Assembly: GCA_004194705.1 (NCBI GenBank)
Contig: SADC01001227.1
Coordinates: 2,604,001 to 2,668,000 of the forward strand
Reading direction: 5' to 3'
From: Ditylenchus dipsaci
Taxonomy: Eukaryota > Nematoda > Chromadorea > Rhabditida > Anguinidae
DNA: 64,000 nt
In this document: one piece after another, positions 31,699 to 43,415 of the stretch
How the letters are laid out: each line of letters begins with the position of its first letter
How positions within the stretch are numbered: position 1 is the first letter of the stretch
The notes under the pieces: model-generated
The model's input: only the letters and a program-made list of their open reading frames with translations
What the model was told of the DNA's origin: nothing
The model's database searches: none
Made by a program: the position numbers and the translations under genes

Positions 31699-32685
31699 AA
31701 GATTCATCTATTCATCTATTATACAACAAGGTCTTTGTCCACCTCCCAACCGGATGAAACTTTTTTCGCCACATCTTCCCTTTAATTTCTCTTGGACTCC
31801 TGCGACCTCTCGATCCTGCGATCTTCTCCTGCGACTGCAGGAGCAGTATTTGGTATTTTTTGCAGTATCTTTTCAACATGTAGCACAAAAATGTTGAATT
31901 ACGAAGCAAGTCGGAAAAATAATTCGATTTATGCTTTTAACTTTTTGTGTTATATTTTGCAAACATGTTGCAATTAATTATCTCAGTAAAAATAGAATAG
32001 CAGAGCTACCTGATGATATTATCACTTTGAAAAAATTGTTTAGATATTTGCCTGTTGGACTGAGAGACAAAATGCCCTTTCAGCCAGAACAAGGCAGATA
32101 TAAAATTTATACTTGAAAAATTGAAGTAAAAATTCACTAGTGCTAAAATCGAATAAATAATTGAAGTCGAGGTGTAGTCAGTGATGAAATTCGGTAAAGG
32201 GACGTTTCAGCACCTTTTTTTTCAAATGAAAAAAGTGCTGAAAAGCAAATAGTGATTTTTTGAAAAAAATTGCCTTGGTCCCCGCTGTGGTTTTGAAACC
32301 GCCAATAAGCAAGATTTCAAAACAACAGGGGGGACCAAGGCAATTTTTTTCAAAAAAATCACTATTTGCCTTTCAGCACTTTTTTCATTTGAAAAAAGTG
32401 CTGGAACGTTCACGCACCGAAATTTTAGTCGAAACAAGTGTCAACTAAAACAATTTTCAGTGCAAATAAATAAAAATTACATAAAAGGGTTAATAAATGG
32501 GCATAAAACACGTTTTCATTGCAAATTTAGAACAAACTGGCACTTTCTTTAGCCATATTCTTTTATTGCCACTTTACCAAAAGCCAGCTGGAAGGCCAAG
32601 AGGAGATAAATGGAAGATGTGCAAAAAAGTGTCATCCGGTTGGGAGGCTGTGCGAAGACCTTGTTGTATAATAGATGAATCTTTC
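31699..32685. mobile_element. inverted-repeat element (GATTCATCTATTATACAACA)
   Basis: Left arm ATCTATTATACAACAAGGTC, CTCCCAACCGGATG; right arm the inverse near 32606-32685. About 1 kb. It encloses the foldback at 32202-32410. A leucine-rich open frame at 31931-32113 lies inside, without domain support. Confidence 0.65.
32202..32410. mobile_element. foldback with GCCTTGGTCCCC inner arms
   Basis: ACGTTTCAGCAC/GTGCTGGAACGT outer arms, then AAAGTGCTGAAAAGCAAATA, then TTGCCTTGGTCCCC and its inverse. The GCCTTGGTCCCC word recurs near 47157, 51291, 57953, 62094 and 62941, so it marks a dispersed family. Confidence 0.75.
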
Positions 32686-34839
32686 CAAGAGTATAAGCAG
32701 CAGCAGGATTAAGAGCAGCAGGATCTTTGTATATACAGCATGTCCCCTTGTCATAACTTGGACACCCACCCAAGCTCACAATGCCTCATTTGAGTCATTA
32801 GCTTAACTATTTTAAAGCTTTCATTTAAAAAATGGAACTTTGGACTTATTTAGGGGTGGGGGGGGGGGGGGTGCGGGAGTGTCGGGATGTAGGTGAGATT
32901 TGTCAAAAACGAAATTTGTCAAAACGGAATTGTCAAAAACGAAACTTGTCAAGACAAAATTTTTTCGCTTGCAAAGTTTTACTGTGTTTTTTCGCTGGAT
33001 ACACATATGACAAAGTATTCAGATAGTAAAAGCAAAAAAAAATACTAAAACACTTTGCAAGCGAGAAAAGGGCTTGGGGGCTTGGAGTTGAGATGCGCAC
33101 ACCCAAATACCTTAGACACAAATCACTCGAAAGTGACTCTGGATGCATAAAATAATACGCATACCAGAGTTTCTTTATGCGGTAGGCCCCAGCTTACAAA
33201 ACTATGTTTAAATCCCATCTTTTCGGTATTTTTAGGGATATCCAGGTAGCCTTTTTGGTTTATTTAGCTTGGGGGACCTAGGCAATTGGTCGACTTATGG
33301 TAACCAAATTTTTTTGAATCCCTAACTTTTCAGTACGGAAATTGTTGGGAAACAACTTTTTTTTATCGTTTTTAGCGTATAAAAATTACTTAGACGACGT
33401 CTAAACACTATTCGTAGTTGACCAAAAAAAGGCCCCACCCGCCCCCAGGTATATAAGTGCCGGAACTTTTAGATAACAATAGTCAAGCTTAAAATAGAGT
33501 TGTTAAAAAATATCCTGCTTTGATATATTCAGATATTTTAAATATTTATAAACAAGCTGTAAAAAGAATGGATTTCCAAAAATGTGCAAAATACCATATT
33601 TCCTGTAATGAGAGGCAGCTTACATTATTTTTCGATTATTGTACAGGATGCTCCCAAATTACAGAGTACATCTTATTACAGGAAGCCGCCTCACATTTGA
33701 ACCGCTATGTGAAATTTAGCGCAAACAAAATTAAAATTCGTGCTTTTTTGGCTTTCTGTGTTTTCACGTTTTTTACAGCTGGAGACACATGTTTGAGCTC
33801 TTCTCAACATTAACTGCCCAAATTTCAAAAAAGAGTATTTTTTTTCTCGAGAAAACGTGAAAATACAGAATGCCAAGGAAGGCGCGAATTCGAATTAACC
33901 CGAAAAGGCCGGTCATCAACCAACTTCTTGATCGTGGTACTGCTTCATGTTATGAATTTTTGTCGTTTTCAGTATCAAAATAATGCGCAGAATCTGCGCT
34001 TTCTGCTGCAGTAAAAGTACTGTAATATAAACGGTGATACCAATGATTTTTCAGTGTTTATACGAATTAACGGAAATGTGTATTTCACGGGATTTTTGAA
34101 AAATGCTAATATTTTGCATGTAATACAGCAACTTACCCGACTAAGTTTGTATTTATTTCAAAGCCTGACGAATTCTGCACTAAATAAATATTTTAGCTAC
34201 ACAATTTTGTTCGCAGGTGAAAAGTTACACTGAAATAACTGAAATACACCAAAACTGAGAAGGTCATCAATGAATTTCTAAAAAAAGTCGAAAAAAAGAA
34301 GTTTTTTGAAACTTTCTTTCGCTCATCTTGTTCAGCACGAAATTCTGAACGAAACGCTCCCATTAGCACAAACCAGCTTTTAAGTCAGGGCTGCAATCTC
34401 AAAATAAAAAAAAAGACATTTGTTCAAAAAAACAGGAATTTGAAGAAAAAAGTCTATTTTATCTAGTGCTCATGGCCATTTTGAGGCGAAAAAAAAGATT
34501 TTAACTAAAATTTCGAAAATAAAAAGGTTTGGGGTCCAAAAAAGGACAAATCATTTTAAAAAAATAACATATGGCAGCCCTGTTTTAAGTGTTAATGGGT
34601 TAAAAATGCGGCAAAAGTTCGGTGTATCAACTTTTACCAAAAAGCGGTCTTAACTACTTCTATGTGTCTTTTATACCTCGTGTACGCAGAGCAAGTCAAA
34701 GTCAAGTCGAGGTCAAATTTTTTTGTGTTTACGCACATAAAATTGACTTGCAAGTCAACCTGCAAGTCAACTTTGCCTTTGACCTTGACGTTGACTTTTG
34801 GCCTGGATTGGCCACTGGAAGCGACAGTTGTAATCATCT
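32686..34839. other. mixed repeat relics, no supported gene
   Basis: A run of 14 G at about 32860, TTGTCAAAAACGAAA repeats (32898-32960), half of repeat R (33060-33195), a short inverted repeat GGCTTTCTGTGTTTTCACGT (33750-33870) and AAGTCAACCTGCAAGTCAAC repeats (34690-34800). The 97-codon open frame at 33520-33813 has no recognisable features. Confidence 0.4.
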
Positions 34840-35265
34840 CTCTCTTCGCCGTCAAGCCAAAGCACAAGAAGATTGAAGAGGAGGACAACGTAGAGAAGCA
34901 GCTGCTTGGTGTCATCGGGCGCGTAGAATCCGAGAATGATCTGTATGGCGAAACTGTGGCGAAGCGTCTCGAGCGATTGCCAGTATCGTCGACGAAACTT
35001 GCGCTACCATCTACTCGACTCTGCATGCCGACTACCTGAAGACGCCGAGAACCGAAGAAGACAATTACAATTACAGGTTTTATGATTTCACATACATTTA
35101 ATTGCGACTGTATTTCTATAACTTCATTTCCAGACTCTCGCGCGGAAGAAGAGTGATTGAGAATGTGTTCGGCATCATGCGGCAAAGTGGCGTATTCTTC
35201 TCAAGCCGATTGAAACCAGTGACCGAGTTGCGGACAACATCGTCAAAGCCATCTGCTGGAACTAA
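34840..35265 (+). pseudogene. PIF/Harbinger transposase relic
   Basis: Fragments in order: DLYGETVAKRLERLP (about 34930), IVDETCATIYSTLHADYL (about 34980-35035), then after an intron-like gap RLSRGRRVIENVFGI (35130-35170) and, one frame off, KWRILLKPIE with VADNIVKAICWN (to about 35265). The last blocks are the hallmark C-terminal part of Harbinger DDE transposases. The central domain with the catalytic aspartates is missing, so this is an internal-deletion derivative. Confidence 0.75.
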
Positions 35266-35822
35266 CTGGGACCTGCCACCTGCTTTTTTGGTTAGAGATG
35301 CGCGCAATCTCTTACCTTAGACATAATTGCGAGCGATTCTTGATCGAAAACAAAACGAATCAACAAACAAACAAAAAAATAGAAAAAAAAACCAAAAAGC
35401 ATAAGGTGAGTGAACACGAGAGTATCACCGTGACACTACCTCACTACCCACTGCAGCACCAAATTTTTTTTGTTTGAATTGAAATTTCTGCACCAGAATT
35501 TTTTTTTCTGGAAAGTGCTTTTTCAGTTGTTTTTTTCGCCTTTTCTTCGCGAATAAGTGGTCAAAACGCATCAAAACGAGGTTGAGACCATTTTGAACAA
35601 TTTGAAAATTAACAAAAAATTCGCGCCACCCTGTATTCAGATAAAAAATACTGTGAGGGAAAGGGATTTGCGGCTGCAAATAATACCGAATTTGAATGGG
35701 GATTTGTCCTGTGCGGAATAGATTTTACCGAAAGACAGTGGAAAACAGTCGTATGATTAGCTGATTTCTGTTGTCGACCTGTCTGTGAGATGTGTAGTGG
35801 GAGATTTTTCTGTGTTTGTTCA

Positions 35823-36840
35823 GATATATCAAGCTATGCATCCCGCAAAAATTGAAGAAGTGAATGGGTGCTCATGCTGAAGTTGGATACCGCTCTGAAG
35901 TGCCTCGTCTCAAGCGACCCTGGTGCTCTGGAATTGCTGATGACCTACGTCGAGCGTGCCTGCTGTGAATTGGAAGCCTCTGCTAAACCGGACCCTTGTC
36001 GAGATAAGTTGGAGTTGTAGGTTAGTAAGCTTTTAGTTTCACCCGTCTGTGATATTGAGGAGTTGACCGAAATGGAAGTGATTGAGGTGTTGACCGTCCG
36101 TGGTGCAGAGCGTGGAGATGTGGTGACCGAGTTGAAGTGTGCGACCCATCTGTGATGTGCGTGCAAGTGGACCGTGCTCTGGCCTTCTATGGATCTGTGG
36201 TGCTGCTGCTGAAGTCTCGTTTGTGGATGGTGATGCTGCTCCTTGTCGTTCTGCTGCTGCTGGTACCTGAATCCCCGCAACCCGTGATTAGTGCTGGCAT
36301 TTGGCTCCGAAATTTCTTGTAATTATTTATATCACTTTTTTCACAATAATTAGATTCTAAAAAGTACGTCCTGTAGAGGAGGAAAATTTGGTTCCGAGTT
36401 GGATCTTTGCATTTTTCACATCGGAAGTATATTTTCGACATTTTCGAAATTTTTCGACCAATAAGGGATCTCTTTCCTCCTCTACAGTACATACTTTTAG
36501 AATCTAATTATTGAGCAAAAAAGGGATGTAAATAATTACAAGAAATTCGGAGCCACCAAGAAATTTCGGAGCCAAATGCCAGCACTGCCCGTGACGATCC
36601 GCTTGCCTCTGAGTTCTGTGAAGAATGCTCCAAGCTGTGCTCTTGGTTTGGATTGACGAAGAGCACTGTGACTGTTTACCGAAGTTGAAGAGATGGACGC
36701 GAAGAATGCTTAAGAAGAAAGAGAAGCCAGTGTGCAAATCCTCTTTGTGGTGTTGTTCTTGTGTGTGTCTGTGTGACCTGGTGGTTGTTTATAAAGAAGT
36801 GGCTCGTGTCTGTGTGAAAGGAGCGCTTGTAAGGGCCGGA
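35823..36840 (+). pseudogene. decayed GC-rich gene of unknown family, split by a hAT MITE
   Basis: After acceptor TTTGTTCAG (35822) a G+C-rich reading runs: MHPAKIEEVNG, a one-base break at GGG 35866-35868, LDTALKCLVSSDPGALELLM, VERACCELEAS, a TAG in frame at about 36018, VSKLLVSPVCDIEELTEMEV, another shift near 36140, and after the MITE (36289-36587) ASEFCEECSKLCSWFGLTKS. Excising the MITE and one TSD rejoins the frame (ATRDDPLASEF). Cys pairs hint at a metal site. I recognise no family. The in-frame stop argues for real decay, though errors also occur here. Confidence 0.5.
36289..36587. mobile_element. hAT-like MITE inserted in the decayed gene
   Basis: 299 bp, left TAGTGCTGGCATTTGGCTCC, right inverse of CAGTGCTGGCATTTGGCTCC. 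TSD CCCGTGAT (36281-36288) and CCCGTGAC (36588-36595). Inner arms pair through TTCTTGTAATTATTTA and CTGTAGAGGAGGAAA. Confidence 0.9.
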
Positions 36841-36939
36841 AGGCATTTTCTTACCATACTTGTATTGTTAGAAGGATTGACCAAGATTGAATTCTTTCGA
36901 AAGGGTAAATATCGTATATTAAGGTATCCTACCACATTT

Positions 36940-37860
36940 TGGTCACTGGAGCTGGCAAAAAGAGTCTTTAATGCATGTATGATCAAGAGTCTCTCTCGGA
37001 ATCATGTCTGAGGTAAGTGAGTGCTCTCATCTTTCTTCTGCTCTCATCCTTCGCTTTGGCCTTAGGTATCTTCTCTGTTTTGCTCCTTTTTTTCAGCCCT
37101 CGGTTAAATTGAAATTTTAGAGGCTATAAAGTTATAGCGCATAGCAGAAATTGGACGGAATTCTGATTTCCGCGTTTCGGCACTTGTTCTCTTCCGATTT
37201 TTGATTTTCGATCTCATAAAATATAGGTCAAATTTTGAAAATTCAGAAGCAAATAGTTCAGTTCAAAAAATTTGTTTTTTAAATTTTTGGAAACTTTTTG
37301 AATTTATTTCAATTTCCGGCATTTTTTCCGATTTCCGACTTCGGTTTTGAAATAATTTTACATCCGGTTCCAATTTTTGTTCCGACTTTTTTTAAGTCTT
37401 CCGTCCCATCTCTGACCCATAGGATATAATTAGAGAAAACATGGAAGTGTTTGAAAACGCATTTTTAGAACGTCTCAATCCGATTTGATCTGGAGGTTAA
37501 ATTCCACTTCACTCATTTGAACATCACCTTTCGCTCTTTCAGGCCAGCTGCCATGCTTATCGAAAGATCTTCTGATTTTGGGAGGACTTGGTCGGTTTAT
37601 TCTCATTGATTTAATTCTTTAGCATTTCTAAACAAATTTTTTTTGAAATTTTTTTCTGTGGGCTGAGATATAGGTGCTCAAAGTTCAGGGGATGAGTTGT
37701 TAGAGCAGGGTGAATTATTAGAGGAAATACGGTAAATCCGATAGTGCAGAAGTGGATTGTGATTGAGATGAAACATATATTTTATGAAAATTATTATTTC
37801 AGATTTGTTCATTTGATGGTCATTCTATCTACACAATTAAACAGATAAACGCTGTTTAGC
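36940..37860. other. half copy of repeat R, then AT-rich intergenic DNA
   Basis: CTCGGAATCATGTCTGAGGT and GTGAGTGCTCTCATC (36985-37036) match the left arm of repeat R. A CCGTATTT-type right end (GAATTATTAGAGGAAATACG) ends at 37731. No gene seen. Confidence 0.4.
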
Positions 37861-37978
37861 AAACTCGTTTATCGTTTAATCCGTTATCTCGGACCCATTT
37901 ATCGTTTCGTTTAATTTCTCTTGAAAAACCGTTTAATCGTTTAAACGAACGGTCGTTTAAACGAATGTCGCAACCCTA
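37860..37978 (-). mobile_element. one end of a hAT-like element with CGTTTAAACG arms
   Basis: Ends CGACATTCG...CAACCCTA on the plus strand, that is TAGGGTTGCGACATTCG inward, preceded by at least six CGTTTAA-type units (GTTTATCGTTT, CGTTTAATCG, GTTTAAACGA). Partner end not found. Confidence 0.5.
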
Positions 37979-38105
37979 GTTTCACCCCCCAATTTACCAC
38001 TGGCCGTCCATGTACGCACCACTGGCTGTTTTGGGAAAATCCAGTGGAAATTCGGGGTAATCCACTGGATTAAATTACCTGTGGGACCAAAGAGCGTGGA
38101 ACAGG

Positions 38106-38231
38106 GTCGCACTAAATCAGGGTTGCACTTTCGAGACTTCAAAAGACTTTTGACCAAGTCCATCAACCTCAGGTCGCACTAAATCGGGGTTTGCACTAAA
38201 TCGGGGTTCGCACTAAATCGGGGTTTGACTG
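38106..38231 (-). mobile_element. right end of a CAGTCAAACCCC-type element, GCACTAAATCGGGG family
   Basis: Three GCACTAAATCGGGGTTT units ending GTTTGACTG followed by TA. Left end not found. Confidence 0.6.
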
Positions 38232-39052
38232 TATAGTATCTGGGTCGGAGGGGGTGGGGTATGAGTTTGGTGATTGTCGTCATACTTTCGTATACCATAT
38301 TTCCTCCAATTGCCGCGCCCTTCCAATTGCCGCCCTCTAATCCAGTTTTGTCTTGCCAGATTTTCGAAAGCGTATGTTGCAACCTTTTTTCGCACTTTTT
38401 TGGCGCTTGTTATTATAGAAGATGTGGTTAAGAATCATTGTTTCTGCTGAAGAGGTATATGTCAGTAGCCTCCCTCGATAAATATTTACGTGAACATAAG
38501 TTTACAACTCCAAACAATTGACTCAAAGGGGAGGGGGGACTTATATGCACATCATCTTAGGTCACAGGTCGACTAGCCACTGCCCAGAATCTTCTCTTAG
38601 TCTTTTATTTACAATTGGTGTCAAAATGTTAGCTAACATCCTCACTTTTCATTTGAGCTATCATAAAAGATGAAGATTGGTTTGGCTCCAGCTGTGGTTC
38701 TATGGTGCGCACCTCAAGTGCATGGAATGGCTCCAGGAGATATACTCAGATTCAGATGGTGAGGAAGCCGAATGGTCCAGCCGTGCCTTCTGCTGTGGTT
38801 GAATCAATCTCCCAAGTCTCTCCAGAATCTATAGTATCCAGTTCTTATTATTGTATCTCCAGATTGTAATCCCATTCCCTGTACACCATGGTGCGCCAAT
38901 AAAGATTCCCAGTTTATCGGCACAAGTTGTCTCTTGTTTACTGTAGCAACAACATTGTCTACTTTTGCACCTCTGCAAGCATTTTCAAAAGCTGCTGCAA
39001 TATTTTTAAAACATTCAACACACTAAACTTTTACGAAAACATACGCTCTCCG
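38232..39052. other. no supported gene
   Basis: A Cys-containing plus-strand frame at about 38860-39025 (DCNPIPCTPWCANKDSQF) follows an acceptor-like CTCCAG but lacks other support. CCAATTGCCGC repeats at 38308-38336 resemble a CCGTATTT-type arm. Confidence 0.35.
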
Positions 39053-39095
39053 TCACGACGGTATGTTTCGAGTTTGTCCATTAGCAATAGTGCGC

Positions 39096-39738
39096 TCAAC
39101 TTCGGTCCATCGCTCGCTCTACCTTGGCTATGTTATCGCGGATTTTTCTACTTTCTGTCAGACCATGAATCTACAGGCAAAAAATGTAAAGAACAATAAC
39201 ATGCAAAACATTTACTTCATGCTTGTTTTTTGGCTCACAAAAATGGAAACGTTGATCTGGGGCTCCTTCTGCTAGGCACGCGATCCAATCCAGGCCATCT
39301 TCTGTGAGAATTGTGATAGTTGGTACGTCATTTGTTAGGCTCCAGTTTGAATTTCGCTTCGCCAATTTGACACATTCAGAACACCGATAATGGAGATACT
39401 AAAAAGAAACAAAAACAATATCCTAAATCATATATAAATTAGACACCTTTCTTGTAAACCGTTCCTTTCGCACTGCCTATGCGTTGCCAAACATAGCATG
39501 TGGACTTGTCAGAAGTATCAGTTATAGGAATCTATAATTTGATATGCAGAACTAAGGTTACTTCAAATATATGAAAATTTACTTTGCAGCCGGTATTTCG
39601 CCCAGGGATGAAACTTGCTGCCATGCCAGAGGAGATCCACACTTTAGATTGACAGCCTCCTTGGGCTTGCTTCATTGTTTGGTTGCAACTTTGACGTTCT
39701 TCGATTAAATTACCATTTGCTGGATCATTCTTACTCAT
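39096..39738 (-). CDS. small multi-exon zinc-finger-like (FLYWCH-like) gene
   Basis: Exons: 39583-39738 (ATG, MSKNDPANGNLIEERQ, VWISSGMAAS), 39447-39531 (STCYVWQRIGSAKGTVYKK), 39216-39398 (YLHYRCSECVKLAKRN, ITILTEDGLDWIACL), and 39096-39170 or slightly further (IHGLTESRKIRDNIAKVERA). W-x-R...Y-x-C-x2-C-x2-L followed by a later histidine is the layout of FLYWCH-like fingers found beside nematode transposases and regulators. Exons 1-2 and 3-4 join in phase; the junction between exons 2 and 3 is off by one base. The C-terminus is unresolved. It could be the N-terminal domain of a lost transposase. Confidence 0.5.
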
Positions 39739-39912
39739 TTTGTGGACGATTAAACTGAAAATTAAAAAATCGCCATAGATAATAGCTAATAGATTTGCTT
39801 CGACCATGTGATAATGACATAAATAAATAAAAATTTCAGAGGATAAAAAACGTGAACTGACAAAAAAAACGAAACAAGACGACTTCCCTTCAAGACAAAA
39901 TATACCCTGAAA

Positions 39913-40007
39913 GACATACCCCAAATAACCTCCTCAAATAACCCCCCTCAAATAACCCCCTGAAATAACCCGGTTTATTTGGTGGGGGGTTATTTGAGGG
40001 TCATGTC
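39913..40007. mobile_element. foldback with CAAATAACCCCC arms
   Basis: GACATACCCCAAATAACC and two CTCAAATAACCCCC units are mirrored by GGTTATTTGAGGGTCATGTC. Same design as the CCGTATTT group but without that outer word. Confidence 0.6.
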
Positions 40008-40042
40008 TTTTTTCTCCGCCTAATTTTTTTTCCGCCTAAAAC

Positions 40043-40601
40043 ACTTTTTTCTCCGCCTAATTTACTTCTTTTTCCGCCTAATTTTGATTCTCGACACGAA
40101 ATCAACCATTTTTAAAAATTTTCGTGTGAAATTTAGGGGTCGGCATAGACCAGATGGCTGGAGACCCACCCCGGAATGGCCAAAAGGCCAAAATTATTGT
40201 TTTTTGGGCGTTTACTAGAAGGGAGTAAACTTTTCGAGAAAAATCGATTGAGCGGATCAGATTTCGGGTCCGATGGGCTTAATCGCTCAGAATTCCAGTT
40301 TATGGTGGTTTCGAATGGTTCAGGGTGGAGTTGTGGGCAATTAAGCCGATCGGACCCGAAATCTGATCCGCTCAATCGATTTTTTGAAAAGTTTTACTCC
40401 CGCTCTAGTAAACTCCCAAAAAACCAATAATTTTGGCCTTTTGGCCATTCCGGAGTGGGTCTCCAGCCATCTGGTCTTTGCCGACCCCTGAATTTCACAC
40501 AAAATTTTTAAAAATGGTTGATTTCGTGTCGAGAATCAAAATTAGGCGGAAAAAAGAGTAATTAGGCGAAAAAAGAAGTAAATTAGGCGGAGAAAAAAGT
40601 A
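40043..40601. mobile_element. 559-bp near-perfect palindrome (CTCCGCCTAATTT arms)
   Basis: Arms ACTTTTTTCTCCGCCTAATT, GATTCTCGACACGAAATCAA, GATGGCTGGAGACCCAC and ATTTCGGGTCCGAT are mirrored around a centre near 40320. A decayed partial copy lies at 59640-59755 (CTGATCCGCTCAATCG). Confidence 0.85.
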
Positions 40602-41311
40602 TTGTCCCAAACAGAACAGCTTAAAAGTCTTGGAGGAGCTAAATTTAAAAGACAACACACCCGATTATGCAAAAAAAAGAATGATTTTAAAAATTTGAAA
40701 TCCTTGGCGTTTTGATAAGGCGTTTGAGCAATTTTGGGACATTTGTCCAAAAATTGCTCAAACGACTACGCACCCAGTCAAACCTCGATATAGTGATCAC
40801 TCTATTAGTGAAACAACACTCTTTATTAGGGTTGTCGAGCCTTCGAAATTTTCGAGCCTTCGGCTCCACAACTCTAATCTTTATAGTGATAATTGCTAAT
40901 TTCAAGGCTGAAATGGCTAAAGTACACTATTTGGCCTAGCCCAATAGTGCATGGGCACCAATAGTGCCTTAAGGTTTCAGCATGTTTCAGGTTAAAAAGA
41001 ATAAAAAAGTGAGAAAAGGTGTGAAAAATATAAATTTTTTTTGTTTGGCATACATCCAACTCGATACAAAAACTAACTCGATACACCGACTCGATAATTT
41101 TTTTATCTTTACCTCAAGGACCGTTATTTTTAGGACATAGGACAGTTCGCATCGGTTTTTCAGTAGACAGTTCTTACCGGTTTTTTTTAGATTAATTTTT
41201 TCCATATTTTTGTCTTGAATATTATTCTTGTTAATTCAAAGACTCATCTATAAACCAACTTAATGCTCCAGGCGTCAATGAAACCAGGTGGTCATCCACT
41301 TGTTTCAAATA

Positions 41312-41545
41312 CCGTAAATCCTCTAATATAAGACCCCCCCTGTGATTCAAAATCATGTTCTTGGCATTGTATTTTCGACCCACTTTTTGAAAAATTCTCT
41401 TATACAAGTTACCACTCATCTTGTAGCTAGTGAGATGAGCTACAAAATAGGTGGTAATTTGACGGAGAGGGATGGTAGGTCAAAAACACAATGCCACAAA
41501 CACGTTTTTTGAATTTAGGAGGGTCTCATATTAGAGGATTTACGG
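41312..41545. mobile_element. CCGTAAATCC-type MITE, AATATAAGACCC family
   Basis: 234 bp between TA; left CCGTAAATCCTCTAATATAA, right inverse. Inner part shares the CATCTTGTAGCT/AGCTACAAAAT palindrome seen in 14838-15056. Confidence 0.88.
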
Positions 41546-42244
41546 TATTTTTTTTGATGGGTTTTCAGTTCCAGTTGGGTTTTCAGGTTCTGTACTAATT
41601 TGATCATTCTGAGGATGGTAAGACAGTGGTCAAATGCTGTTTTTCATGGTATTTTCAAGTTTTCGTGATTCCGCTCATATGACATCCTGTTACTTACGAA
41701 ACATTTTGAAATATCGTGGTTAACGCACAAAAATGAATATCGAAGCCGAAAAAACAAAAAAATGCACCAGATAGACACCCAAATTCACCAAGTGATCGTC
41801 CACTCTATTAAGTTTATTCGTGATTAATATAGTTAATGTGGATTAATATAGTGGATTAATACAGTTCATTCTCTCGACGTGATTACCTATTCAGTATTTA
41901 GGTGGTTATCCATCTAGACCACCTTGGTTTATGGTTTGAAGTCATATGGTATATCATAGAGTAGTTGACGAAATTTTTTATTTTCGGCTTCCCTAACCCT
42001 TTCGTGTACTAATCACGATATTCCAAAAACGGTTTCTAAGTAGTAGGTAGTGATATGAGCGGAATGCCGAAGTAATTGAGGTAAAAATAAAAAAGTGTAT
42101 CGAGTCGGTGTATCGAGTTGTCAATGTATCGAGTCGGTGTATCAAGTTAGCTTTTGTATCGAGTTGATTGGCAGTCAAAAAAAATATTTTTGTTTACCTT
42201 AGTTCCCTATGGGTTTTAGTCTATTTTCGATTGGTTATATTAGT

Positions 42245-42375
42245 TGAACGCTTTAGGGGCGCAGGGGTTTGGTGGCTTGTCTGATCACTTATATGAATCT
42301 GAAATGCGCACACACACATACCTTAGAGTTACAGCCCTAGAGTTATACCTCAGGATTTATTTATGCGATAGTCGC
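42245..42375. repeat. repeat R, diverged copy
   Basis: GGGGCGCAGGGGTTTGGTGG, then ATGCGCACACACACATACCT and TAGAG, the right arm of the hairpin family. A second G/C block with the same wording is at 42533-42560. Confidence 0.5.
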
Positions 42376-42622
42376 CGCATAAGCCCTCGCCCCAGTCAAC
42401 AAAAATATGATTAAATTCAATATTTTTATGTTCAACAGAAACGACCAAGTCAAAAAATGGCTGAAAGACACAGAGGGAATCAAAGCGAAAATGCCAAAAA
42501 CCACAGGGAGGACCAATACTATCGTTATTTAGGGGCGCAGGGGTTTGGTGGCTTGCTCCTAAACCATGACCCCCCCCCCAGGGGGGGGTCTCTTGGGTGA
42601 TCACTATATCGAGACTCGACTG

Positions 42623-43371
42623 TATATACTTATTTGGTTCGGTTTGCTTCCATTTTTAAGTGACCAGGGAATAGAATTTCGGTCTAACTAGGCCTTTTTA
42701 CTTAATAGCTGGGATTCCCAAATAGGCATGCGAAAATTTGAGTTAGGCCTAGTCCTAACTAGACCTTTTTAGGCCTAGGCCTTTTCGGTCTAAATAGGCC
42801 TCTTTTACGCCTATTTTTTGGCGGGAATTTGAAATAATTTTATTTTTCAAAGAATATTATTTTGCTTTGTGATAAGGATAATACTCTTTTCCGGCACAAA
42901 TCCAAGCTTTTTTCTACTTGTTGGTCGCTCAAGGCTATGTAACGACTATTGGCATGATTGTTTGGACTCATTCCCGTAGTTCCTCCACTGATTCAACCTG
43001 TTTTCTTTTTCCCAGTAAATATCTCTATATAGCATCTGGACTGTGTCCGTCACGTTTTTCACTACAAAGTTTGTTCGCAGCATAAGGGCCTTAGAGTTGA
43101 TGTTTTGATATAAGCGTTATATACCATTCGACGCACAATTGTCTGGAGATTTGCACTATTCGAAAGTGCGAAACCATATTTCCACACCCAGCGAGCTATG
43201 AGCCTTGGAAGTAAAAAATAATTTTTTGCTAGACAAAAAGGGCTTACGGCATTATCTTTAACATGGTTTAATTGAAATCATTAGCAATCGGTTACAGCGC
43301 TGTTAGGCGCCAACTTACCTAGTCTACAATATTTTTCATGTTGCTCATACGCTCAAATATGAGTTAAAAAT
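42623..43371. other. 3' flank of the prolyl oligopeptidase gene
   Basis: TAGGCCT-rich short repeats at 42678-42810 (CTAACTAGGCC, CTAGACC, TAGGCCTAGGCC), otherwise AT-rich with no gene. Confidence 0.4.
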
Positions 43372-43377
43372 TTTATT
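43372..43377 (-). promoter_or_regulatory. polyadenylation signal of the prolyl oligopeptidase gene
   Basis: AATAAA on the minus strand about 40 bases past the stop codon at 43416. Confidence 0.7.
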
Positions 43378-43415
43378 GATAAAATGATAGAAAACAAAGT
43401 TACAATCGCACAATA

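Larger units (their letters stand above)
40775..42622. mobile_element. pogo-like element, GATATAGTGATCAC family
   Basis: Left CAGTCAAACCTCGATATAGT with GATCACTCTATTAGTG, right inverse of CAGTCGAGTCTCGATATAGT with GATCACCC. TA at the right end; left flank is CC, so the left TSD is lost. About 1.85 kb with nested 41312-41545 and a copy of repeat R near 42245-42375. GTATCGAGTTG repeats at 42096-42170. No transposase recognised. Confidence 0.65.

Noticed and set aside
31931..32113. Leucine-rich-repeat-like wording (NRIAELPDDIITL) on the plus strand
   Set aside because: Only one repeat-like unit, no neighbours of the same kind, and it lies inside an inverted-repeat transposon.
33520..33813. 97-codon plus-strand frame as a gene
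   Set aside because: No splice context, motif or codon bias; length is possible by chance in this AT-rich DNA, and the end overlaps a short inverted repeat.
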